Shown here in pieces: positions 1 to 6,117 of a stretch of DNA of 8,011 bases. Every line of letters begins with the position of its first letter. The first letter of the stretch is position 1. The position numbers and the translations under genes are program-made. Origin of the DNA: Saprospiraceae bacterium (GTDB lineage: Bacteria; Bacteroidota; Bacteroidia; Chitinophagales; Saprospiraceae); NCBI GenBank assembly GCA_013001805.1, contig JABDLW010000331.1:1-8011 (forward strand). The letters run 5' to 3'. Under the pieces are notes generated by a model that was given only the letters and a program-made list of their open reading frames with translations, was not told the origin of the DNA and searched no databases.

Positions 1-201
1 GTGGATTACACCAAAATGACCCCGATTCTTCTCCAAGCTATCAAGGAACAGCAGGTTCAGATACAAGAACAGCACGTTGAGATACAAAAGCAAACGACCG
101 AGATAGCAAAAATAAGATCAGAAATGAAAGAATTAAGAAAACAACTTGAGAAAGGATTGCCGTCACGTTCTATTGCAAAAACACAAGCGGTTAAAAAATA
201 A
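1..201 (+). CDS. C-terminal fragment of a probable S74-type (tail-fibre/endosialidase chaperone) domain protein, 5' truncated
   Basis: The reading frame is open from the first base to a TAA at 199-201, so this is the end of a gene that starts outside the window. The GTG at position 1 is most likely an internal Val codon. The fragment starts VDYTKMTPILLQAIKEQQ, which resembles the junction between the intramolecular chaperone domain and terminal helix in Bacteroidota 'tail fiber domain-containing' (Peptidase S74) proteins. In those proteins the C-terminal helices trimerise and may be released by self-cleavage. The next part is a regular, Gln/Glu/Lys-rich heptad pattern (blocks such as HVEIQKQ, TTEIAKI, RSEMKEL) with Ile, Met or Leu at the same position, so a coiled coil is well supported. 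The tail ends in basic residues. The family call rests on a short stretch and the catalytic region is not visible. It could be the end of another coiled-coil surface protein. Confidence 0.6.
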   Translation: MDYTKMTPILLQAIKEQQVQIQEQHVEIQKQTTEIAKIRSEMKELRKQLEKGLPSRSIAKTQAVKK

Positions 202-250
202 ACGGAATACATATCTTTAAGCGGCATCTATCCATCTATATAGTTTGTAT

Positions 251-2176
251 ATGAGGCATGTTCTATTCATATTGGTATTTACTCAGACTATGAATATTTA
301 TGCTCAGGATATACGAAAGATTGATAGTCTTAAAGCACTTATCAGCCTTCCGGATCGCGACGACACCCTAAAAATTATGGGAGAATTGGAGATAGCTCAT
401 TTATTCTATCAAACAAATCGAGACAGTTCGCTCTTTTACAATGAAAAAGTGCGGGATAAATCAAAAAAAATCAATTACTCCCGGGCTTTGGCGCGAGCCC
501 TGACCAATATCGCATTAATAAAAATTGAACGGAGTCAAAAAACAGAAGGAGAATCTTTGCTTAAGGAGTCTTTAGAGATTTCAAAACAAATAAATGATCC
601 TGAATTAGAACTCCATATCTATGCAAATTTGGCTATTCTGCATCACTACAGCACTGACTACGACATTGCAGTAGACTACTACCTGCAGTCAGCTGATATT
701 GCCAAAAAGATAGATGACCAGTACAATGTCATCAGAGCTTACCTCAATATTGGGGATGTGTTTCGGCAAAATGAAATATTTGATGAAGCTGTAAAGCATT
801 TATTTCAGGCAAGTGAAGCTTCACAAATGAGTTATCCCAACCTATACGGTTATAGTACCGCTCAAATAGCCGACATTTTTCGGGATGAAAATGAATTGGA
901 TAGTGCAGCTAAATACATAGGATCAGTCTTTGAAAAAATCGACCAAATCACCTCCCCACAAGTCCTTACGCAAGCCTATTCCGTTCGCGCCAACATCCTT
1001 GAAGAACAAGGAAACTATCAGGAGGCCCATCCCGATCATTTAAAATCTCTTACCTATGCCGAACAGCTGGGTCAGGCATTTTCGATAGCCGGGTGTTATT
1101 GCCTGCTGGGAAACAATGCCAGCAATAGAGGTGCATTCGTGGAGGCTTCCCAATATTTCGAAAAATATGCCGAGTTAAGCGATGATATAAACAATCAATA
1201 TCTCGATCAGGAGTGTCTGCGGTATTGGTCTCGTATGGAAGAGACTCGGGGAAACTTCAAAAAATCCAATGAATTACTGTACCAATACTTTGCGATTAAA
1301 GACTCGATATTTAGTGCGGAAAATCGCAACATATTAACGGATCTGGCTACCAAATATGAAGCCGCCGAAAAAGATGCAGAAATTGCCAAACAACAGCTTA
1401 GGATTAACCAAAGGACGATCCAACGCAATTGGTTTATTACCGGAGTATTGACACTGATGCTGTTAAGTTGGTTTCTTTTCTATCGAACCCGAAAAAACAA
1501 AAGACTTGCCAGGACTGAAATTGAAAATCTGGAAAAACAACAAAAACTATTATCTCTTGACTACATGGTCCAGGGCCAGGAGCAGGAAAGAAAACGTATT
1601 GCCCAGGAACTTCACGATGGTCTAGGTGGGTTGCTTGCCTCGACGAAACTGCAAATACATCAAGTGCAGCAGGAAACATTGGAAAACACTAGTAAAGATG
1701 TATTGGAAGCGGCTGAAAAAATGATCAACCACGCCCATACTGAAGTGCGTCGAATTGCTCACGATATGATGCCTGGAGCTCTGGTGGATTTGGGCCTGGC
1801 TGATGCGATCGAAGATTTGATTGAACAGGTAAGAAAACAGCAGCATTTTAAGGTCAACTTTTCTAAAGCAATAGAGGATGCCGAACTCAGTGAAATGCAG
1901 TCACTCCATATTTATCGTATTATTCAAGAAATACTGAATAATACAATCAAGCATGCCCAGGCAAGTCAATTAGACATAGCTATCACAGCAGAAAATCAGG
2001 TGCTAAAGCTCAATGTGGCCGATGATGGTGTAGGGTTTGACTATCAGAGTGCCACTGGAAAAGGTGGAATGGGATTGCGAAGTATTACCTCCAGGGTGAA
2101 TTATCTCGATGGAAGACTTCACATAGATGCACTTCCTGGACGGGGGACTCAATACCTAATCGATATACCATTGTGA
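251..2176 (+). CDS. TPR-containing sensor histidine kinase (HisKA_3/NarL-type)
   Basis: This is a membrane sensor kinase of 641 aa from the ATG at 251. An in-frame TTG at 245 would add two residues, but the ATG gives a clean signal peptide (residues 1-19, ending IYA-Q). Residues about 30-370 are helical repeats with TPR character (for example ANLAILHHYSTDYDIAVDYY), expected to lie in the periplasm. One membrane segment spans about 394-411 (WFITGVLTLMLLSWFLFY), followed by a basic, coiled linker. The dimerisation/phospho-acceptor domain contains QERKRIAQELHDGLGG with the phosphorylated His at residue 455. The GHKL ATPase domain follows, with an N-box at EILNNTIKHA (about 560-569), the DDGVGFD motif (about 591-597) and GKGGMGL (about 603-609). 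By family knowledge it would phosphorylate a LuxR/NarL-type response regulator, but none is present here. The gene converges on ald with 16 bp between stops. The signal sensed is unknown. Confidence 0.9.
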   Translation: MRHVLFILVFTQTMNIYAQDIRKIDSLKALISLPDRDDTLKIMGELEIAHLFYQTNRDSSLFYNEKVRDKSKKINYSRALARALTNIALIKIERSQKTEGESLLKESLEISKQINDPELELHIYANLAILHHYSTDYDIAVDYYLQSADIAKKIDDQYNVIRAYLNIGDVFRQNEIFDEAVKHLFQASEASQMSYPNLYGYSTAQIADIFRDENELDSAAKYIGSVFEKIDQITSPQVLTQAYSVRANILEEQGNYQEAHPDHLKSLTYAEQLGQAFSIAGCYCLLGNNASNRGAFVEASQYFEKYAELSDDINNQYLDQECLRYWSRMEETRGNFKKSNELLYQYFAIKDSIFSAENRNILTDLATKYEAAEKDAEIAKQQLRINQRTIQRNWFITGVLTLMLLSWFLFYRTRKNKRLARTEIENLEKQQKLLSLDYMVQGQEQERKRIAQELHDGLGGLLASTKLQIHQVQQETLENTSKDVLEAAEKMINHAHTEVRRIAHDMMPGALVDLGLADAIEDLIEQVRKQQHFKVNFSKAIEDAELSEMQSLHIYRIIQEILNNTIKHAQASQLDIAITAENQVLKLNVADDGVGFDYQSATGKGGMGLRSITSRVNYLDGRLHIDALPGRGTQYLIDIPL

Positions 2177-2192
2177 GTGATAGCCAGGTCCA

Positions 2193-3419
2193 TCAGATAT
2201 TTGCGGTAAGTAGTAAATCCAAATCCGTATACTTGATTTGAAATCTCTGAGCCAAGTACTCGTTGGTCAAACAACCTTTATACGTATAAATACCATGTCG
2301 AAGTCCCTGCTGGTGAAAAAATAGCTGTTCGATGCTGGTCGTTTCACCGGCCTTAAGTAAGATAGGTGTCAGGATATTGCTGATAGCCGCCGAAGCGGTT
2401 CGTGATACTTTACTGGAAAGATTCGGAACACAATAATGAATGACATCGTGTTTTTTAAACGTGGGTCTTTCGTGGGAGGTAACTTCGCTGGTTGCAAAAC
2501 ATCCACCCTGATCAATGCTGACATCCACAATCACTGCACCGGGTTTCATTTTATTTACGAGATCTTCTGATACCACAATGGGTGTCCGTCCCAGTTTGGA
2601 ATGGATGGCACCGATAGCAACATCAGCTTGCACCAGTTCTTGCTCCAGGTAAACCGGATTCAGTACTGAAGTGTAAAGTTTGCGACCCAGCCTGTTTTGC
2701 AACCGCATTAGTTTGTAAATGTTGTTATCGAAGATGCTTACCGTAGCTCCCAGTCCGAGAGCAGACATGGTGGCATACTCAGCTAGAACTCCAGCACCGA
2801 GAATCACCACTCTTGCCGGCGGTACTCCACTGATCCCCCCAAGTAGTACACCATTACCACCTCCGGTAGTTGAAAGCAATTCAGCCGCAGTAAGAATGGC
2901 ATTGATACCTGCGATTTCACTCATAATCCGCACAACCGGGAATGAACCGTCCCGGTCCTGTAAATATTCCATGGCCAATGCAATCACGCGTTTTTGCTTG
3001 AGTCGTATGAGGTAGTTTTCGGTAAGATATGGCAAGTGCAAAGGTGAAATCAGCATTTGATTAGGATGCAGGAGTTCGATCTCATCAAGGGTAGGTGGCG
3101 CTACCTTAATGAGACAATCAGCATTAAACACTTCTTCTCTACTGTGCACAATCTCTGCACCGACCTCACTGTAGGCATTGTCAGAAAAATTAGAATTCTC
3201 TCCTGCCCCCGTCTCAACCACCACCCGATGACCATTGCCCACCAGAGTTGCGACTGATGAAGGAATCAGTGCCACGCGGTTTTCCTGCAACGTGGATTCT
3301 GCAGGTATACCGATAAAAAGTTTTTTCTGGTTTTTAGCCACATCAAGCACTTCGGCTTTAGTTTCCCAATGTCCCATGGACAATAGTTCCTGGCTCTTTA
3401 ACCGCTTCGGATCTGTCAT
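2193..3419 (-). CDS. ald: Alanine dehydrogenase (NAD-dependent)
   Basis: This 408-aa protein matches the alanine dehydrogenase/transhydrogenase N-terminal family along its length. The enzyme interconverts L-alanine and pyruvate plus ammonia with NAD(H) in the cytoplasm. The conserved core starts at about residue 34 (LFIGIPAES). Residues that align by eye with substrate or catalytic positions of characterised Ald enzymes are R48, K105 (LIKVAPP), H128 (SPLHL) and D303 (SIDQGGC). The NAD-binding strand is VVILGAGVLAEYA, with D231 at the end of the second strand, which favours NAD over NADP. The third glycine of the GxGxxG motif is Ala213 here. The roughly 33-residue N-terminal extension relative to the 370-aa enzymes seems usual for Bacteroidota homologues, so the ATG at 3419 is kept. 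A later in-frame ATG (residue 15) is possible. It lies 17 bp downstream of tsaE on the same strand, probably in one operon. Confidence 0.9.
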   Translation of the reverse strand: MTDPKRLKSQELLSMGHWETKAEVLDVAKNQKKLFIGIPAESTLQENRVALIPSSVATLVGNGHRVVVETGAGENSNFSDNAYSEVGAEIVHSREEVFNADCLIKVAPPTLDEIELLHPNQMLISPLHLPYLTENYLIRLKQKRVIALAMEYLQDRDGSFPVVRIMSEIAGINAILTAAELLSTTGGGNGVLLGGISGVPPARVVILGAGVLAEYATMSALGLGATVSIFDNNIYKLMRLQNRLGRKLYTSVLNPVYLEQELVQADVAIGAIHSKLGRTPIVVSEDLVNKMKPGAVIVDVSIDQGGCFATSEVTSHERPTFKKHDVIHYCVPNLSSKVSRTASAAISNILTPILLKAGETTSIEQLFFHQQGLRHGIYTYKGCLTNEYLAQRFQIKYTDLDLLLTANI

Positions 3420-3436
3420 TTGAAAAGTATGGTCAT

Positions 3437-3964
3437 CTATAAAATTACAATTTTTCGTCTTTCTTTATCCATATGCTCCAATGATAGATGCAAGGTGTCA
3501 TCGGGCAGCAGCTGGCCGATCAACTCCGGCCACTCGATCAGCGTGAGCTCATCTCGATTTAAATAATCCTCAATGCCAATCTCCAGAGCCTCTTCCAGAG
3601 TCTTCAAACGGTACAGATCCACATGATGAATTCGCACTCCATCCTTCGTAACATAGGTGTTGATTAACGAGAAAGTAGGACTGGAGACATCGTCTATAAC
3701 ATCCAATTGAGTACAAATGGCTTTAACAAGACTGGTTTTGCCTGCACCCAATTCCCCGGAAAGAGCTACAGTCGAACAACTCTTGATCATGGGAAGAAGA
3801 TATTGGGCGGCCCCGGGTAAATCCGCAACGTTTTCTATGATGAACGTACTCAAAAAATAACTTTCGCTTTTATGATCTGATATTATAAGAATACACTTTT
3901 CCAATGAATATTCTTCTATGCAAACAACCTCTAAAATCGACTTCGGGCAGATCTCTTCCAGCAT
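3437..3964 (-). CDS. tsaE: tRNA threonylcarbamoyladenosine biosynthesis ATPase TsaE
   Basis: TsaE is the P-loop ATPase that drives the TsaB-TsaD-TsaE cycle, which makes N6-threonylcarbamoyladenosine (t6A) at position 37 of ANN-decoding tRNAs. Visible motifs, numbered from the ATG at 3964, are Walker A SGELGAGKT (69-77), SPTF (95-98), HHVDLYRL (113-120) and the IEWPE block (143-147). All are diagnostic of the family. The start is uncertain. The longest frame gives 175 aa, but TsaE proteins are usually about 140-150 aa and begin just before the first strand, here STFIIENVADLP. The in-frame TTG at 3853 gives 138 aa and fits that pattern. The extra 37 residues include three cysteines and match nothing I recognise. 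The span given uses the only ATG upstream of the P-loop domain; read 3437-3853 as the alternative. The downstream neighbour on the same strand is ald. tsaE is divergent from gyrB. Confidence 0.92.
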   Translation of the reverse strand: MLEEICPKSILEVVCIEEYSLEKCILIISDHKSESYFLSTFIIENVADLPGAAQYLLPMIKSCSTVALSGELGAGKTSLVKAICTQLDVIDDVSSPTFSLINTYVTKDGVRIHHVDLYRLKTLEEALEIGIEDYLNRDELTLIEWPELIGQLLPDDTLHLSLEHMDKERRKIVIL

Positions 3965-3996
3965 AATGAGTCGATTCCAGAGATTTTTTTTCTCAA

Positions 3997-4060
3997 CCGG
4001 GCATAATTCTTCCGTTTGGGCTTAAAATACGCCGTTAATTTCGTCAAAATCAATGCCCGG
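3997..4060. repeat. Inverted repeat CCGGGCAT / ATGCCCGG
   Basis: CCGGGCAT at 3997-4004 is the exact reverse complement of ATGCCCGG at 4053-4060, with 48 bp between the arms. The arms do not extend further in either direction. It lies in the tsaE-gyrB divergent region and interleaves with the second inverted repeat at 4033-4081. The repeat is directly visible. A function as operator or RNA stem is inference only. Confidence 0.55.
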
Positions 4061-4081
4061 ACAAAGTACTAGAAATTAACG
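4033..4081. repeat. Inverted repeat CGTTAATTTC / GAAATTAACG
   Basis: CGTTAATTTC at 4033-4042 is the exact reverse complement of GAAATTAACG at 4072-4081, separated by 29 bp. A partial third copy, GAATTAAC, follows at once at 4081-4088. The right arm ends about 43 bp upstream of the gyrB -7 box, a reasonable place for a regulator site. The repeat is exact, but AT-rich arms make chance more likely. No known operator was recognised. Confidence 0.6.
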
Positions 4082-4110
4082 AATTAACATTAAAATAGCA
4101 CCGGGAAAGA

Positions 4111-4144
4111 AGCCGAAAATTCGTACCTTTGCAGAGCCGAAAAT
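4111..4144 (+). repeat. Direct repeat AGCCGAAAAT bracketing the gyrB promoter box
   Basis: AGCCGAAAAT occurs at 4111-4120 and again at 4135-4144, a 24-bp period. The two copies sit on either side of the TACCTTTG box at 4124-4131, and the second overlaps the expected transcription start and leader. This layout would suit a repressor or autoregulatory site, or may reflect a local duplication. The function is not known. Confidence 0.55.
4124..4131 (+). promoter_or_regulatory. Probable gyrB promoter -7 box (TACCTTTG)
   Basis: TACCTTTG is a perfect match to the Bacteroidota primary sigma factor -7 consensus TAnnTTTG. It lies 32 bp before the gyrB ATG, so transcription would start near 4137-4139 and give a short leader of about 25 nt. 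No clear TTG -33 element is visible about 19-23 bp upstream, where the sequence is GC-containing (CACCGGGA). The promoter may therefore be activator-assisted or rely on the -7 box alone. Placement is from consensus only. Confidence 0.6.
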
Positions 4145-4163
4145 ATCGAACAAAAATAGCATA

Positions 4164-6116
4164 ATGACAGCACAGAAAAATGACTACGGAGCCAATAACA
4201 TTCAGGCTCTGGAAGGACTGGAGGCAGTAAGGAAAAGGCCGGGAATGTATATTGGCAGCACTGATTTTAAGGGACTGCATCACCTTGTTTGGGAGGTGAT
4301 TGACAATTCTATCGATGAGCACCTCGCGGGACAATGTGATCTTATCGAAGTGATTGTACATCCAGACAATTCGATGACCGTAAAAGACAATGGCCGTGGC
4401 ATCCCGGTAGGCTTGCATGAAAAACTGCAAAAGTCTGCTCTGGAAGTGGTGATGACTGTACTCCATGCCGGTGGTAAGTTTGACAAGGACACATACAAAG
4501 TATCGGGGGGCTTGCATGGTGTAGGTGTATCCTGTGTGAATGCTCTGTCATCATACCTCAAAGCAGAGGTACACCGGGAGGGTAAGATCTTCACGCAAGA
4601 ATACAATCAAGGTCGACCCACCACTGAGGTCATGGAAATAGGTGAAGCAAGTGATACCGGTACGTATATCACATTTAGACCCGATAAGGAAATTTTTGAA
4701 ACCCTGGAGTTTAAGTATGACACCCTATCTACTCGGTTAAGAGAACTTTCTTTCTTAAATAAAGGACTGCAGCTCAAACTCACCGATGAACGTGATGTGG
4801 AAGAAGATGGTAGTTTTCGTGTAGAGAGCTTCTTCTCCGAGGGAGGATTGGTTGAATTTGTGCAATATTTGGACGAAAGCCGGACTCCAATCATCGACGA
4901 ACCGATTTTTATTGCCGGCAAGAAAGATGATGTGGAAGTAGATGTGGCTATGCAATACAATACCAGCTACTCTGAAAACATCTATTCTTTTGTAAATAAC
5001 ATTACTACGAAAGACGGTGGGACTCATGTCAGTGGCTTTAAACGGGCGATAACCCGTGAATTTTCAAAATATGCCACCGACAATGGGTTTTTCTCCAAAC
5101 TTAAATTTAATGTATCCGGCGAGGATTTTCGGGAAGGCCTTACCGCTGTGATATCGGTCAAAGTTCAAGAGCCACAATTTAAGGGTCAAACCAAGGGAGA
5201 ACTTGGCAATAGTGAAGTGACATCCATAGTATCGCAGTGTGTTGGTGATGTACTTAAGTTTTACCTGGAAGAAAATCCCAAGAAAGCGAAGCAAATCATT
5301 GATAAGGTCGTATTGGCAGCCACAGCCCGTGAGGCGGCTCGTAAGGCTCGGGAATCGGTACAGAGAAAAAATGTTTTGGCAGGAGGCGGTTTGCCCGGCA
5401 AGCTATCTGATTGTACATCCAAGGATCCTACCGAATCGGAAATCTTTTTGGTCGAGGGTGACTCGGCCGGGGGAACTGCCAAGCAAGGTCGCGATCGACA
5501 TTTTCAGGCCATCCTTCCTCTACGGGGTAAGATACTAAATGTAGAAAAGGCGCTTGAATATAAGATCTACGACAATGAGGAAATCAAGAACATGTTTACG
5601 GCTTTAGGCGTGAGCATTCAGGAGAAGGACGGTGAAAGGGAATTGAATATCGAAAAGTTGCGCTATCATAAGATCGTGATCATGACAGATGCCGATGTCG
5701 ATGGGAGTCACATCACAACCCTCATTTTGACCTTCTTCTTCCGTTACATGCGGGCGTTAGTGGATCAGGGCCACATCTACATCGCAGCACCTCCACTCTA
5801 TCAGGTACGCAAAGGAAAACAAAGTCGCTACTGCTGGAATGAAGAAGAGCGGAAAGAAGCAATCGAAATATATACTAAGGGCAATCCTGCTGAAGCCAGC
5901 TCGCTAAAAATCCAACGTTATAAAGGTCTGGGCGAGATGAATGCCGATCAACTTTGGGAAACAACTATGGATCCTGAGACCAGAATTTTAAGGCGAGTAA
6001 CCATAGATGACGCGCTCGAAGCGGATCGGGTCTTTAGTATGCTTATGGGTGAAGAAGTACCACCGAGGCGAGACTTTATTGAGCGAAATGCCAAGTACGC
6101 TAAAGTAGACATATAA
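4164..6116 (+). CDS. gyrB: DNA gyrase subunit B
   Basis: This is the ATPase/TOPRIM subunit of the A2B2 gyrase that introduces negative supercoils into DNA. The 650-aa length is typical of the short GyrB class, without the roughly 170-aa insertion in the C-terminal part of the E. coli protein. The GHKL ATPase domain shows WEVIDNSIDE (catalytic E44, Mg-binding N48), DNGRGIP (75-81) and GGLHGVGVS (115-123). The transducer domain carries QTK at 342-344, with the ATP-contacting Lys. The TOPRIM domain has EGDSAGG (E431), PLRGKILNVEKA and the metal-binding DADVDGSH (509-516). The C-terminal domain shows QRYKGLGEMN and ends near a usual GyrB terminus. R454 aligns by eye with E. coli K447, a quinolone-related position, as a conservative exchange. 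ParE is the main alternative, but the length, the start and the TOPRIM context favour GyrB. The ATG has an A-rich leader and no Shine-Dalgarno. No gyrA or recF is adjacent. Confidence 0.95.
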   Translation: MTAQKNDYGANNIQALEGLEAVRKRPGMYIGSTDFKGLHHLVWEVIDNSIDEHLAGQCDLIEVIVHPDNSMTVKDNGRGIPVGLHEKLQKSALEVVMTVLHAGGKFDKDTYKVSGGLHGVGVSCVNALSSYLKAEVHREGKIFTQEYNQGRPTTEVMEIGEASDTGTYITFRPDKEIFETLEFKYDTLSTRLRELSFLNKGLQLKLTDERDVEEDGSFRVESFFSEGGLVEFVQYLDESRTPIIDEPIFIAGKKDDVEVDVAMQYNTSYSENIYSFVNNITTKDGGTHVSGFKRAITREFSKYATDNGFFSKLKFNVSGEDFREGLTAVISVKVQEPQFKGQTKGELGNSEVTSIVSQCVGDVLKFYLEENPKKAKQIIDKVVLAATAREAARKARESVQRKNVLAGGGLPGKLSDCTSKDPTESEIFLVEGDSAGGTAKQGRDRHFQAILPLRGKILNVEKALEYKIYDNEEIKNMFTALGVSIQEKDGERELNIEKLRYHKIVIMTDADVDGSHITTLILTFFFRYMRALVDQGHIYIAAPPLYQVRKGKQSRYCWNEEERKEAIEIYTKGNPAEASSLKIQRYKGLGEMNADQLWETTMDPETRILRRVTIDDALEADRVFSMLMGEEVPPRRDFIERNAKYAKVDI

Positions 6117-6117
6117 T

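Larger units (their letters stand above)
3965..4163. promoter_or_regulatory. Divergent tsaE-gyrB intergenic region
   Basis: These 199 bp lie between the ATG of tsaE (leftward) and the ATG of gyrB (rightward). If tsaE starts at the TTG at 3853, the non-coding region grows to about 310 bp. It contains a consensus Bacteroidota -7 box for gyrB (4124-4131), two interleaved perfect inverted repeats, a 10-bp direct repeat around the gyrB box, and an A/T tract with short GAGA/TCTC arms near 3981-3994. No tRNA or small ORF was seen in it. No Shine-Dalgarno sequence precedes gyrB; its leader is A-rich, as expected for this phylum. Confidence 0.7.

Noticed and set aside
212..219. TATCTTTA as a -7 box for the sensor kinase
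   Set aside because: It matches seven of eight positions of TAnnTTTG (last base A) and has no convincing -33 TTG. The distance to the ATG at 251 is reasonable, but the evidence is too weak to list as a feature.
1207..1846. Leftward open frames antisense to the kinase
   Set aside because: They overlap each other and the conserved kinase core, and the translations look like random hydrophobic or Cys-rich sequence.
2719..3423. Rightward open frames antisense to ald
   Set aside because: They are shadows of a strongly conserved gene on the other strand, with low-complexity Pro/Ser-rich translations and no recognisable domain.
3465..3473. TTATCCATA, one mismatch from the DnaA box TTATCCACA, near gyrB
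   Set aside because: It is a single copy inside the tsaE coding sequence, with no cluster and no AT-rich unwinding element, dnaA or dnaN nearby. No replication origin is supported.
4151..4158. TATTTTTG on the minus strand as a tsaE promoter
   Set aside because: It matches the -7 consensus but is a low-complexity T-run lying 13 bp or less from gyrB, with no -33 element. It is mentioned only as a possible source of a long tsaE leader.
4050..5027. Leftward open frames antisense to the 5' half of gyrB, including one of 155 codons crossing the gyrB start
   Set aside because: The translations lack any conserved pattern, overlap a confidently assigned gene, and have no promoter or leader evidence.
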